Below are positions 55,154 to 64,000 of a stretch of 64,000 nt of DNA, piece by piece (positions within the stretch are counted from its first letter, which is position 1; each line of letters begins with the position of its first letter). A model generated the notes under the pieces. It was given only the letters and a program-made list of their open reading frames with translations, had not been told where the DNA came from and did no database searches. Both the position numbers and the translations under genes were made by a program. This stretch comes from Amycolatopsis sp. EV170708-02-1 (lineage in GTDB: Bacteria > Actinomycetota > Actinomycetes > Mycobacteriales > Pseudonocardiaceae): contig NZ_CP092497.1 of assembly GCF_022479115.1 (NCBI RefSeq), positions 2,542,001-2,606,000 of the forward strand. The letters are read 5' to 3'.

Positions 55154-56527
55154 ATGCCACCGAAGCACAGCGCCGACTCTTACGGCGAGAGCAACACCAG
55201 CGGCACGCCGGTCCAGCTCGGCGACAACTCGGAAGCCGCGAACATCGTGTCCTCCGCGCGGGGCCGTTCCGACGGGTTCGACATCGGCGCGGACCGCGCC
55301 ATCACCAACCCGCCGAACTGGGAAAGCGCGCCGAGCAGCCAGGACCTGTGGAACCAGGCCAACCTCGGCAACGACCCCAGCACGGCGACCGCGATCAGCC
55401 AGTCGTGGGGCGCGCACGGCAGCAAGCTGAGCCAGGCGTCGAACGACCTCTACAACGCGATCTCCGAACTGGGCTCCGCCTGGATCGGGCAGGGCGCGGC
55501 GGCCGCGCAGGGTTCGCTGGTCGCCATCGCGAACTCGGGTTCGCAGGCCTCCGAGGCCGCGCACACGATGTCGGACAGGCTCCAGAAGCAGGCCGACGCC
55601 GCCACCAAGGTCAAGCTCATGCCGAAGCCGACCGACTACAGCCCCGAGAAGGCCATGGGCCAGGCGCTGGCGGCGGGCCCGGTCGGCATGATCACCGACC
55701 AGAAGCCCCTCGCCGACCAGGACAAGGAAGTGCGGGCGGAGCAGGCCAGGTTCCTCGAGGCCTACACCAAGGAGATGAGCGAGGTCGACAGCTCGACCCC
55801 GAGCTTCGGCCCCGAATCCCTCGGTATGAAGCCGACCGCTACGCACAACAGCGCTTCGTTCAGCGGTGTCGGCAACATCGCCGCCGGTGGCCTCAACTCC
55901 GGCGCCGTCTCCGGCACCCCCGTCCTCGCCGGCACGCACGGCTACGGCGGCGCGCAGGGCAGCGGCGCGGCCCCGATCCACGCCGGTCCGGACTCGGGCG
56001 TCTTCTCGCAGGCCGGTTACAACCCCGCGGCGAACGTCCCGGCCTCCGGTGTCGCGCCGGGTGCGGGCGTCGCCTCCGGCGCCGGTGCCCCGATGACCCC
56101 GCACGCCCCGGCGAGCGGCGGCAACGGGATGGGCCAGGCCCTCACCGCGGCCGGGCTCGGCGGCGCACTCGGCTACGCCGGTGCCAAGGCGCTCGGCCAG
56201 GGCAACAAGTCCGGCGCCAAGGACACCGACAGCACCGACGCCGCGGCCACCGAGAAGGGCGGGCCCGCGCAGAGCGCGGCGTCCCAGGCCGTGCCGCAGC
56301 AGGGCATCGTCTCCTCCAGCGGCACCATCGGTGGTGGCCCCACCCCGCCGATGCAGGGCATGGGCGGCGGCATGGGCATGGGCGCTCACGGCGCGCAGGC
56401 CGAGCAGGAGGAGGAGCACACGCACGCGTCGTTCCTCATCGAGCCCGACCCGGACGACGCCTTCGGCGCCAACGAGGCGACCCCGCCGCCGGTCATCGGC
56501 GCCTGGACCGAAGACGACGAACGCTAG
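55154..56527 (+). CDS. PPE-like ESX-secretion substrate
   Basis: 457 residues. An N-terminal helical domain (about 75-170) carries the WxG-type turn LGSAWIGQGAAAAQG. A linker helix (FLEAYTKEMSEVD, with a Y-x-x-x-D/E-like element) follows, then a low-complexity Gly/Ala/Pro-rich region and an acidic C-terminus (EQEEEHTHASF; PDPDDAFG). This is the layout of PPE/EspB-like proteins. It starts 17 nt after the PE-like gene with GGGGGAG upstream. Followed by two EspG genes that likely act as its chaperones. Confidence 0.7.
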   Translation: MPPKHSADSYGESNTSGTPVQLGDNSEAANIVSSARGRSDGFDIGADRAITNPPNWESAPSSQDLWNQANLGNDPSTATAISQSWGAHGSKLSQASNDLYNAISELGSAWIGQGAAAAQGSLVAIANSGSQASEAAHTMSDRLQKQADAATKVKLMPKPTDYSPEKAMGQALAAGPVGMITDQKPLADQDKEVRAEQARFLEAYTKEMSEVDSSTPSFGPESLGMKPTATHNSASFSGVGNIAAGGLNSGAVSGTPVLAGTHGYGGAQGSGAAPIHAGPDSGVFSQAGYNPAANVPASGVAPGAGVASGAGAPMTPHAPASGGNGMGQALTAAGLGGALGYAGAKALGQGNKSGAKDTDSTDAAATEKGGPAQSAASQAVPQQGIVSSSGTIGGGPTPPMQGMGGGMGMGAHGAQAEQEEEHTHASFLIEPDPDDAFGANEATPPPVIGAWTEDDER

Positions 56528-56592
56528 AACGGTTTTCACCGGGCGCGCGGCCGATCCGGCCGCGCGCCCGCTGACTTGTTTGGGGGCGGAAG

Positions 56593-57387
56593 ATGGCGAA
56601 CGGTGACCTGCTCACCCCGGTCGAGCTGGACTTCCTGTGGGAGAGCGCGAACGCCGGAGAGCTGCCGTACCCGCTGCGGCTCCGCTCGCACGGGGCCACC
56701 ATGGACGAGCGCGGCGCCCTGCGCACACAGACCCTCCAGTCGCTGAACCAGCGCCGCCTCGCCGACGAGCGCGGACGTCCCGAGCCGCATATCGAGGACT
56801 ACTTCGGTGTCCTCGCGAGGCCGGACCTGAGCCTGGACTGCGTCCAGCTCAACAACCCCAACACCGAACCGCTGCTCGCGGTCGCGTCGCTGCTCGGCGG
56901 CCAAGGCCTGCTGACGGTGCAGGATCCGCGCGGTTTCCACTTCCACCCCATCGCCCCCGACGGTCTCGCGAGCGCGATCGTCTCCCTCCTGCCGCCGGGC
57001 ACCCGTGGCACGGAGAAGTCGATCACCCTGCCGCTGGACGGGCTCGTCGGCGCTTCGGGGGCGGACTTCCTCCAGCGCCGCCAGCCGCAGATCGACGGCA
57101 CGGCGACGTCCGACGAGGACCGCAAAGCCCTGTCGCGCCTCCAGGCTCAGCCGCGGCTTCGCGGTGGCCAGTTCGGCGCGAACGCGCGCAGCAAGCACGG
57201 CACCCGGAGCCGGTCTTCGGTGCTCAGCTGGTTCGACACGCAGTCCGGCCGGTACTTCACCCAGGCCACCCGCGGCGCCGACGGACGGGACTGGATCACC
57301 ATCGCGCCCGCGGATCCGGCGACCTTGCGGCACCGGCTCACGGAGATGCTGGGGAAGATCGCGGCCGAGGCTTCGCTGTCGCGCTGA
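56593..57387 (+). CDS. EspG-family ESX chaperone, copy 1
   Basis: 264 residues. EspG hallmarks are LDFLWESANAGELPYPLRL, SHGATMDER, a central LLPPGTRGTEKSITLPLDGL, QPRLRGGQFGANARS and SWFDTQSGRYFTQA. EspG proteins bind PE/PPE pairs in the cytosol and deliver them to the ESX channel. ATG 56593 with GGGGGCGGAAG upstream. No ESX core genes (eccB-E, mycP) lie in the window. Confidence 0.85.
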   Translation: MANGDLLTPVELDFLWESANAGELPYPLRLRSHGATMDERGALRTQTLQSLNQRRLADERGRPEPHIEDYFGVLARPDLSLDCVQLNNPNTEPLLAVASLLGGQGLLTVQDPRGFHFHPIAPDGLASAIVSLLPPGTRGTEKSITLPLDGLVGASGADFLQRRQPQIDGTATSDEDRKALSRLQAQPRLRGGQFGANARSKHGTRSRSSVLSWFDTQSGRYFTQATRGADGRDWITIAPADPATLRHRLTEMLGKIAAEASLSR

Positions 57388-57504
57388 CACTTGGCGGCCG
57401 GGCGCTGACCGCATCCGGACGACGACTGTCGTACCCCTTCGCTATCGTGAACCGTCTGGGCGTCCCGAGGCCCAGAAGCCGAGGTGCCGGGAGGGCACGG
57501 AGCA

Positions 57505-58338
57505 ATGCACCAAGAACACTTCACGCCGATGGCGTTCGACTTCCTCTGGGAGTCCGCCGAGCTCGGCGACCTGCCATACCCGCTGCGCGTCCGGTCGCAC
57601 GGCGCGACCGAGCTCGAACGGCGGGCCCTGCGCCAGCGCGTCGACAACGAACTCCAGGCCCGCGGCATCCGCGACGGCCGGGGACGGCTGGAGCGGAGGA
57701 TCGAGGACTGGCTGTACCTCCTCGCCCGCGGTTCGCTGACCATCGACGCGCTGCACATCCCCGACTTCCAGGCCCCGACGATCGCCGTGCTCGGCGCCAC
57801 CGACGGCCGCGACGGGGTAATCGCGATCCAGGACCAGTCCGGGATCTGGCTGCGGGAGGCGCCCGCCGACGGGCTCCCGACCGCGGTCGTCGACCTGCTA
57901 CCCCCGGGGCAGCGCGGTTCGGAGGCGTCCATCACGCTGCCGATCGACGACGCCCGCCGCACCGAGCCGATCCGCGCCGCCATCAACGCGACGAAGCAGT
58001 CCGAAGAGCCCGAAGCGGCGAAGGCGCGCCGCAAGGACAAGCCGCGCGTCTCGCTCAGTGAACGCATCACCGCGGACCCGCGCGAGGCATTCGGCAAGCT
58101 CACCGGCCAGCCGAGGCTCCGCGGCGGTCAGCTCGCAGCGAACAGCCGGTCCCACGTGGGCGCCAAACAGCGCTCCCGCGTCCTCGGCTGGTTCGACACC
58201 GCCAGCGGCCGCTATCTCAGCACGTCACAGGCCGGTCCGGACGGTCGCGAATGGGTCACCGTCTCACCCGCCGACGTCAAGACGCTCCGCATGCGGCTGG
58301 GTGAAATGGCCGCCGGTGTGGCGGTCGACACACGCTAG
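57505..58338 (+). CDS. EspG-family ESX chaperone, copy 2
   Basis: 277 residues, clearly paralogous to the preceding gene: FDFLWESAELGDLPYPLRVR, SHGATELERR, LLPPGQRGSEASITLPID, QPRLRGGQLAANSRS and GWFDTASGRYLS. It has an extra charged insertion (EEPEAAKARRKDKPR). ATG at 57505 is preferred (GGAGGG upstream); GTG 57484 is an alternative. Two EspG copies for one substrate pair suggest either dimeric chaperones or service of substrates elsewhere. Confidence 0.85.
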   Translation: MHQEHFTPMAFDFLWESAELGDLPYPLRVRSHGATELERRALRQRVDNELQARGIRDGRGRLERRIEDWLYLLARGSLTIDALHIPDFQAPTIAVLGATDGRDGVIAIQDQSGIWLREAPADGLPTAVVDLLPPGQRGSEASITLPIDDARRTEPIRAAINATKQSEEPEAAKARRKDKPRVSLSERITADPREAFGKLTGQPRLRGGQLAANSRSHVGAKQRSRVLGWFDTASGRYLSTSQAGPDGREWVTVSPADVKTLRMRLGEMAAGVAVDTR

Positions 58339-58527
58339 GCTCCCGCCCCGGGAACCCTCGCGAGGCGTCCGCCGTTTACGTCCGAGAGGCTCACCACCCT
58401 CATCCGTCCAGGCGGGCGGTATCCTGAGGGGCGGGTGTCGGAGCACCATGGGTCGTCAAGATCGTGATGGCGGGTATCACAGGAGCCGCCCAACCAGGAA
58501 GGGTCGAGGCCACCAGGGCCGAGTCGT

Positions 58528-60945
58528 ATGAACCGGAAGAGCGTGCTCAGGAACCCAGTGCTCTGGATTCTCGCGGCGGTACTGGCGTTTCTCGCATACA
58601 ACACGATCTTCGACAGTGATCGTGGCTACACCCAGGTGCCGATCTCGATCGCGAACCAGCAGATCACCGCGAACAACGTCAAGGAAGCCTCGCAAGAGGA
58701 CAAGGAGCAGCAGATCAAGCTGCTGCTGAACAAGAAGATCGAGGTCGACGGCCAGCAGGTCGACCAGATCATCGCGCAGTACCCGGCGAACGTCGCGGGC
58801 ACCATCTACGGCCAGCTCATCGGCCTCAAGAGCGGTGACAACCCGGTCAAGTTCACCACCAAGGTCACCCAGCAGAACGTCCTCACCCAGATCCTGATCT
58901 TCGCCATCCCGCTGGCGCTGGTGCTGGGCCTGCTGATGTGGATGATGAACAACGCGCAGGGCGGCGGGAACCGCGTCCTCAACTTCGGCAAGTCGAAGGC
59001 CAAACAGCTCAACAAGGACATGCCCAAGACGACCTTCGGGGACGTCGCGGGCGCCGACGAGGCCGTCGAAGAGCTGTACGAGATCAAGGACTTCCTGCAG
59101 AACCCGGCGCGCTACCAGGCGCTCGGCGCGAAGATCCCCAAGGGCGTCCTGCTCTACGGGCCGCCCGGTACCGGTAAGACGCTGCTCGCGCGAGCCGTCG
59201 CCGGCGAGGCGGGCGTGCCGTTCTACACGATCTCCGGTTCCGACTTCGTCGAGATGTTCGTCGGTGTCGGCGCCTCGCGAGTCCGCGACCTTTTCGAGCA
59301 GGCCAAGCAGAACGCGCCCTGCATCATCTTCGTCGACGAGATCGACGCGGTCGGCCGCCAGCGCGGCGCCGGCCTCGGCGGCGGCCACGACGAACGCGAG
59401 CAGACGCTGAACCAGCTCCTCGTCGAGATGGACGGCTTCGACGCGCGCGGCGGCATCATCCTGATCGCCGCGACCAACCGTCCCGACATCCTCGACCCGG
59501 CGCTCCTGCGCCCCGGCCGCTTCGACCGCCAGATCCCGGTGTCCGCGCCCGACATGCGCGGCCGCAAGGCGATCCTCGAAGTGCACGCCAAGGGCAAGCC
59601 GATCGCGCAGGGCACCGACCTGAGCAGCCTCGCCAAGCGGACCGTCGGCATGTCCGGCGCGGACCTGGCGAACGTGCTCAACGAGGCCGCGCTGCTCACC
59701 GCCCGCCAGAACGGGCACGTGATCACCGACGCCGCGCTGGAAGAGTCCGTCGACCGCGTCGTCGGCGGCCCCGCCCGCAAGAGCCGGATCATCTCCGAGA
59801 AGGAGAAGAAGATCACGGCCTACCACGAGGGCGGGCACGCGCTCGCCGCGTGGGCGATGCCGGATATCGAACCGGTCTACAAGCTGACGATCCTGCCGCG
59901 CGGGCGCACCGGCGGGCACGCCCTGCTCGTCCCGGAGGACGACAAGGAGTTGATGACCCGCTCGGAGATGATCGGGCGCCTGGTCTTCGCGATGGGCGGC
60001 CGGACCGCGGAGGAGCTCGTCTTCCACGAGCCCACCACCGGTGCCTCCTCCGACATCGAGCAGGCGACGAAGATCGCCCGCGCGATGGTCACCGAATACG
60101 GCATGAGCGCCCGGCTCGGCGCCGTCAAGTACGGCCAGGAGCAGGGCGACCCGTTCCTCGGCCGCTCGGCGGGCCGTCAGGCGGACTACTCGCTGGAGGT
60201 CGCGCACGAGATCGACGAGGAGGTGCGCAAGCTCATCGAGACCGCGCACACCGAGGCGTGGCACGTGCTGAGCACCTACCGCGACGTGCTGGACGAGCTG
60301 GTCATCGAGCTCCTCGAAAAGGAGACGCTGACCCGCAAGGACCTCGAGCGGATCTTCGCGACCGTCGAGAAGCGTCCGCACATCACCATCTTCAACGAGT
60401 TCGGCGACCGGAAGCCGTCCGACAAGCCGCCGATCAAGACCCCCGGCGAGCTGGCCATGGAGCGCGGCGAGCCGTGGCCCCCGCCGGAGGAGAAGAAGGA
60501 GCAGCCGGTGCTGCAGCCGGCGCCGACCCCGGTCGGCACCGCGCAGGGCGGCGGCGACCTTCCCGGCGGCCCGCCGTACACGCAGCCCGCCCCGCCGCCG
60601 GACCCGAACGCCAACCCGTACGCTCCTCCGCCGCCGGGCGCCTACCCCAACGGCGGTCGCCCCAACGGCGGGCCGAACGGCACCGGTCACTGGCCCCAGG
60701 CATATGGTGGGCAGCAGCCGGGCGGACCGGCAGGCGGTTACCAGGGTGGGCCCGTAGGCGGCCCGCCGAACTACGGGGCTCCTCCCGGATGGACCCCGGC
60801 CACGCAGCCGGGCGGCCAGCCGAACCAGCCCTGGCGTCCCGCCGAAGACCGCCCGCGCGACGGCTGGTTCGCTGACCAGCCCGGCGGTCAGCAGGACGAA
60901 GGACAGCAACGGCGTGACGACGGACAGGACGACACCAAGCGATAA
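58528..60945 (+). CDS. ftsH: ATP-dependent membrane zinc protease FtsH
   Basis: 805 residues. Two membrane helices (about 11-28 and 116-135) flank an extracytoplasmic domain. The AAA+ domain has Walker A GPPGTGKT (211-218), Walker [11 protein letters not shown] and the second region of homology. The zinc protease motif is HEGGH (433-437). The last 165 or so residues are a Pro/Gly/Gln-rich disordered tail, longer than in E. coli and typical of actinobacteria. It degrades membrane and regulatory proteins. A TATCCT promoter box lies at about 58430. No strong ribosome site precedes the ATG. Confidence 0.96.
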   Translation: MNRKSVLRNPVLWILAAVLAFLAYNTIFDSDRGYTQVPISIANQQITANNVKEASQEDKEQQIKLLLNKKIEVDGQQVDQIIAQYPANVAGTIYGQLIGLKSGDNPVKFTTKVTQQNVLTQILIFAIPLALVLGLLMWMMNNAQGGGNRVLNFGKSKAKQLNKDMPKTTFGDVAGADEAVEELYEIKDFLQNPARYQALGAKIPKGVLLYGPPGTGKTLLARAVAGEAGVPFYTISGSDFVEMFVGVGASRVRDLFEQAKQNAPCIIFVDEIDAVGRQRGAGLGGGHDEREQTLNQLLVEMDGFDARGGIILIAATNRPDILDPALLRPGRFDRQIPVSAPDMRGRKAILEVHAKGKPIAQGTDLSSLAKRTVGMSGADLANVLNEAALLTARQNGHVITDAALEESVDRVVGGPARKSRIISEKEKKITAYHEGGHALAAWAMPDIEPVYKLTILPRGRTGGHALLVPEDDKELMTRSEMIGRLVFAMGGRTAEELVFHEPTTGASSDIEQATKIARAMVTEYGMSARLGAVKYGQEQGDPFLGRSAGRQADYSLEVAHEIDEEVRKLIETAHTEAWHVLSTYRDVLDELVIELLEKETLTRKDLERIFATVEKRPHITIFNEFGDRKPSDKPPIKTPGELAMERGEPWPPPEEKKEQPVLQPAPTPVGTAQGGGDLPGGPPYTQPAPPPDPNANPYAPPPPGAYPNGGRPNGGPNGTGHWPQAYGGQQPGGPAGGYQGGPVGGPPNYGAPPGWTPATQPGGQPNQPWRPAEDRPRDGWFADQPGGQQDEGQQRRDDGQDDTKR

Positions 60946-62502
60946 CGGCGACCGCCCGGTCTTCGACCAGGACCGGGCCGAGAAAGCCGTACGCGAACTC
61001 CTGCTCGCCTGTGGTGAGGACCCGGACCGGGACGGTCTCTTGGAGACCCCGGCCCGGGTCGCTCGCGCTTACCGGGAAATGTTCGCCGGTCTCTACACCG
61101 AACCGGACCACGTCCTGGACCGCACGTTCGACGAGGCACACGAAGAACTCGTGCTCGTGACGGACATCCCGATGTTCTCGACCTGCGTACCCAGCAAGCA
61201 GACGGTGAACGCGGTCGGTGGCCGGAAGCAAGCGGCCGAGGTTGAAGTCGGTGACAAGCTGTGGACTCTGTCGGGCGGCAAGGTCGAGGAGACCACGGTC
61301 ACCGAGATCAGCTCGCACCAGACTCGCGAGCTTGTCGAGGTCACGACCGCGGGGGAAGTTTCAAGGTCACTCCTGACCACCCTTTGGCGACGCCGAAGGG
61401 ATGGATGGAGGCCAAGGACGTCGAGGGTTCCTTCATCGAGTGGACTCACGCGCGCAAGCTCAACCGGGATCGATGGAAGCCGAAGTTCGGATACGACTTC
61501 GGCTACGTCATCGGTGCGACCTGCTCGGACGGGACCGTCGCCGAGCGCTACGTCTCCTTAGTGGTGAACGACCGTGACTTCGCGAAGAAGTACGCCGAAT
61601 CGCTCTACCGGGCCTTTGGGATCGAGGCGAAGCTCGAACCGGTCACGCGGCCGTCGGGCTATCTGGAACGTGATGTACCCGGATTCCGGGTGCGAGTCGT
61701 CTCGTCGTTCCTCGCGGATCTGATGCGGCAGTACGTCGGCGGCGATGCCCACCATCAGCGGCAGCGCTTCCCGATGGTCGTGCTCAATGACTTGAGCACG
61801 TTCAACGGCTTTCTCGACGGGTACGTGGACGGGGATGGCTTTCGGCACAAGAAGATCGCGGGCAGAACGATCGTCAGTGCGAACATTCCCTTCCTGGAGG
61901 ATCTGGCCACGGTCATCGGGGCACGTTTCACCCCTCGGACAGGGGGAATCGCTTCGCAGCTCTACGTGGCTGACAGCTGGTTCCGGCGGCACGGTTTCCC
62001 GCAGGATGACTACACAACCGATCTGATCGAGTCGGAGTACGTCGAGGTCGAGTCGGTCCGGCCGGTGAAGGCAACGGGAACCAAGCCCTACACCGTGTAC
62101 AGCTTCAAATGTGAGCCTCACCCGACCTTCCTGATCGCCGGGCACCTGACGCATAACTGTGAACACCACCTCGTGCCCTTCCACGGTGTCGCCCACGTCG
62201 GCTACATCCCGAACGGCCACGGCAAGGTCACCGGCCTGTCCAAACTGGCCCGTCTCGTCGATCTCTACGCCAAGCGCCCGCAGGTCCAGGAGCGCCTCAC
62301 GTCCCAGGTCGCCGACGCGCTCATGCGCAAACTCGAGCCCCGCGGCGCGATCGTCGTGGTCGAGGCCGAGCATCTGTGCATGGCCATGCGCGGTATCCGC
62401 AAACCCGGTGCCAGGACGACGACGTCCGCCGTGCGCGGGCTGCTGCAGTCTTCGGCGTCCTCGCGGGCGGAGGCGCTGGACCTGATCAAGGGCCGTCGAT
62501 GA
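60914..62502 (+). CDS. folE: GTP cyclohydrolase I interrupted by an intein, with one apparent -1 frameshift
   Basis: First enzyme of folate synthesis (GTP to dihydroneopterin triphosphate). The N-extein is 90 residues (60914-61183; [19 protein letters not shown]) and the C-extein 114 residues (62158-62502; [20 protein letters not shown], ending [18 protein letters not shown]). Joined, they give a normal 204-residue FolE with the zinc ligand motif CEHH intact. Between them lies a 325-residue intein. The frame breaks at G5 61351-61355 inside the intein; one more G gives GCG GGG GGA AGT and restores 530 codons. GTG start overlaps ftsH by 32 nt with AAGGA upstream. Since folE is normally essential, sequencing error is the leading explanation. 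Confidence 0.9.
61184..62157 (+). other. Intein with LAGLIDADG homing endonuclease, in FolE
   Basis: Splicing blocks are complete apart from the frameshift. Block A starts at Cys1 ([24 protein letters not shown]). Block B holds [13 protein letters not shown] (TxxH type). Endonuclease motifs are [13 protein letters not shown] and [11 protein letters not shown]. Block F/G reads [21 protein letters not shown] followed by the +1 Cys, which is the zinc-binding Cys of CEHH. The penultimate His and final Asn are present. Third-position GC looks lower than in the flanking extein, consistent with later arrival. The insertion point is the most conserved active-site segment, as usual for inteins. Confidence 0.92.
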
Positions 62503-63341
62503 CCGCCCTGCCCCGGCCCGGCCGGTGCGCGGTGATGGGGATCCTCAACGTCACCCCGGATTCCTTTTCGGACGGTGGCCGCTACCTCGGCGTCGAGCAG
62601 GCGCTGGAGCACGCGCACGAGATGTGGGCGCGCGGCGCGGATCTGATCGACGTCGGCGGGGAGTCGACGCGGCCGGGAGCGTCCCGGGTGGACGCCGAGA
62701 CCGAGATTTCCCGGATCATGCCGGTGATCCGCTCCCTCGCCGCCGACGGAATCGCGATGTCCGTGGACACCACCCGCGCCGAGGTCGCCCTCGCCGCGGT
62801 CGAGGCGGGCGCGTCCGTCATCAACGACGTCTCCGGTGGGCTGGCCGATCCGAACATGGCGAAGGTCGCCGCCGAGACCGGTGTCCCGTACGTGCTGATG
62901 CACTGGCGCGGGCACAGCAAGGACATGAACGCGCTGGCGTCCTATGAGGACGTCGTCGCGGACGTGCGCGCCGAGCTGCTGTCCCGAGTGGACGAAGCGC
63001 TCGCCGCGGGCGTCGACGCCGCTGCGATCGTGCTCGACCCCGGGCTGGGTTTCGCGAAGAACGCCGAGCACGACTGGGCGCTGTTGAACGGCCTGGATTC
63101 CTTTCTGTCACTGGGTTTCCCGGTTCTCGTCGGCGCGTCGCGCAAACGGTTCCTCGGGCGCCTTTTGTCCGGAAAGGACGGAAAGCCCGCTCCGCCGGAC
63201 GGTCGGGAGAACGCGACCGCGGCCGTGTCCGCGCTCGCCGCGGCGGCCGGTGCCTGGGGGGTGCGGGTGCACGAGGTCGGCGCGAGTATCGACGCCGTGA
63301 CCGTCGCGGCGGCTTGGCGGAAGGGGAGTCCTGTTGTCTGA
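62499..63341 (+). CDS. folP: Dihydropteroate synthase
   Basis: 280 residues. Both family signatures are present: [15 protein letters not shown] near the N-terminus and [16 protein letters not shown]. It condenses p-aminobenzoate with dihydropterin pyrophosphate; target of sulfonamides. ATGA overlap with folE means it is coupled to the intein-bearing gene, so loss of folE translation could also reduce it. Confidence 0.97.
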   Translation: MTALPRPGRCAVMGILNVTPDSFSDGGRYLGVEQALEHAHEMWARGADLIDVGGESTRPGASRVDAETEISRIMPVIRSLAADGIAMSVDTTRAEVALAAVEAGASVINDVSGGLADPNMAKVAAETGVPYVLMHWRGHSKDMNALASYEDVVADVRAELLSRVDEALAAGVDAAAIVLDPGLGFAKNAEHDWALLNGLDSFLSLGFPVLVGASRKRFLGRLLSGKDGKPAPPDGRENATAAVSALAAAAGAWGVRVHEVGASIDAVTVAAAWRKGSPVV

Positions 63342-63747
63342 CCGGATCACGTTGACCGGATTGAGGGTCTTCGGCAGGCACGGGGTCTTCGACCACGAGA
63401 AGCGGGACGGGCAGGAGTTCGTCGTCGACATCGTGGTGTGGCTGGACCTCGGCCCGGCCGCCGCGTCCGACGATCTGACCAAGACGCTGCATTACGGCGA
63501 GCTGGCGGAGCTCGCCGCCGGGATCGTGGCGGGCGAGCCGTACGACCTCATCGAGAGTGTCGCCGGGAAGATCGCCGACGAGGTGCTGCGCGACGAGCGG
63601 CTGACCGCTGTCGAGGTGACGGTGCACAAGCCGTCCGCGCCGATCCCGCTGAACTTCGACGATGTCGCGGTCACGGTGTTTTCTGCGCGCGCTGCCGAAA
63701 ACGCGCCGACGGGGCGCGAGCCGGAGTCTTCCCGGCGGTTGCCGTGA
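63334..63747 (+). CDS. folB: Dihydroneopterin aldolase
   Basis: 137 residues. ITLTGLRVFGRHGVFDHEK is the conserved N-terminus; DLIESVAGKIADEVL and VEVTVHKPSAPIP hold the active-site Glu and Lys. TTG start at 63334 with AAGGGGAG 5 nt upstream, overlapping folP by 8 nt. Cleaves dihydroneopterin to the hydroxymethyl pterin used by FolK. Confidence 0.93.
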   Translation: MSDRITLTGLRVFGRHGVFDHEKRDGQEFVVDIVVWLDLGPAAASDDLTKTLHYGELAELAAGIVAGEPYDLIESVAGKIADEVLRDERLTAVEVTVHKPSAPIPLNFDDVAVTVFSARAAENAPTGREPESSRRLP

Positions 63748-63856
63748 CCAGCGCCCCGGCATCGCGTTTTCGGGCGGCCTGGCGGCCGCGAAAGAGGGCG
63801 CGCGCGGTGAAGTCTCCGATCGCGCGCTGCGCGCACTCACAGAGACGGCGGGAGCG

Positions 63857-64000
63857 ATGAGCCGCGCGCTGCTCTCGCTCGGCTCCAACCTGGGTGATCG
63901 GCTCGCGTACCTCCGATCCGCCGTCGACGCGGTGCGGCCCGCGGTCGTCGCGGTGTCGTCGGTCTACGAGACCAAGGCGTGGGGCGTCGAGGACCAGCCG
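63857..64000 (+). CDS. folK: HPPK (6-hydroxymethyl-dihydropterin pyrophosphokinase), N-terminus only
   Basis: 48 residues before the window ends. LLSLGSNLGDRLAYLRSAV is the diagnostic HPPK start and SSVYETKAWGV the conserved second strand (usually S-x-x-Y-E-T-x-x-x-G). GGGAG lies before ATG 63857. It is separated from folB by 109 nt, in which no gene is seen. Confidence 0.93.
   Translation, partial: MSRALLSLGSNLGDRLAYLRSAVDAVRPAVVAVSSVYETKAWGVEDQP

Overview
The window is high-GC actinobacterial chromosome, most likely Amycolatopsis or a close relative in the Pseudonocardiales (inference). The evidence is the base composition, the ATGA/GTGA gene overlaps, the tad, ESX-type and 6C RNA loci, and a gene order that follows Mycobacterium tuberculosis Rv3661 to Rv3606c: HAD phosphatase, 6C RNA, ssd, tad genes, helicase, Rv3647c-like gene, topA, holB, then ppa, dacB, zinicin, tilS, hpt, ESX substrates, ftsH, folE, folP, folB, folK. 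It is a housekeeping backbone with accessory cassettes set into it. I see no prophage, transposase or CRISPR array.

Region by region. 1-5.7 kb: a minus-strand peptidoglycan-recycling operon (nagZ, namZ, secreted serine hydrolase, MurR/RpiR-type regulator). 6.2-12.1 kb: HAD phosphatase, 6C RNA and a seven-gene Flp/Tad pilus operon headed by a Ssd/TadZ-like protein, with two DnaA boxes and an 18-bp palindrome upstream. 12.5-15.6 kb: a prim-pol-like protein facing an MrfA-type helicase whose frame is broken twice. 15.9-21.3 kb: proton-pumping pyrophosphatase, two lipoproteins, a WhiA-like protein and a secreted protease. 21.6-26.7 kb: topA, a carboxylesterase and a membrane protein. 26.7-30.8 kb: a TetR regulator and a five-gene cassette with two EspG-like proteins and an 8-helix membrane protein. 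31-36.4 kb: an MFS/thymidylate-kinase-like fusion, holB, a hairpin-rich spacer with a DnaA-box pair, and a surface protein. 36.5-42 kb: tRNA-Thr(CGT) and a TetR-controlled oxidative operon (hydrolase, SDR, di-iron protein, degenerate monooxygenase fragment, Baeyer-Villiger-type monooxygenase). 42-49.8 kb: PstS-like protein, GreA-like factor, TetR, M14 carboxypeptidase, gamma-carbonic anhydrase, an L11 paralogue with a zinc-ribbon partner, glyA under a ZTP riboswitch, and ppa. 49.9-58.3 kb: dacB, zinicin, tilS, hpt and a small ESX-type locus (PE-like, PPE-like, two EspG). 58.5-64 kb: ftsH and the folate genes folE, folP, folB, folK (cut by the window end).

The most notable points are an intein inserted exactly before the zinc-ligand cysteine of FolE, currently frameshifted in a G run; a second, divergent ribosomal protein L11 lacking the thiopeptide-site prolines; a WhiA-fold protein without its DNA-binding domain; an MFS-linked kinase domain without a P-loop; and two families of intergenic palindromes. 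All three apparent frameshifts (two in the helicase, one in folE) are repaired by adding one G to a run of 4-5 Gs, so consensus error must be excluded before biology is built on them.
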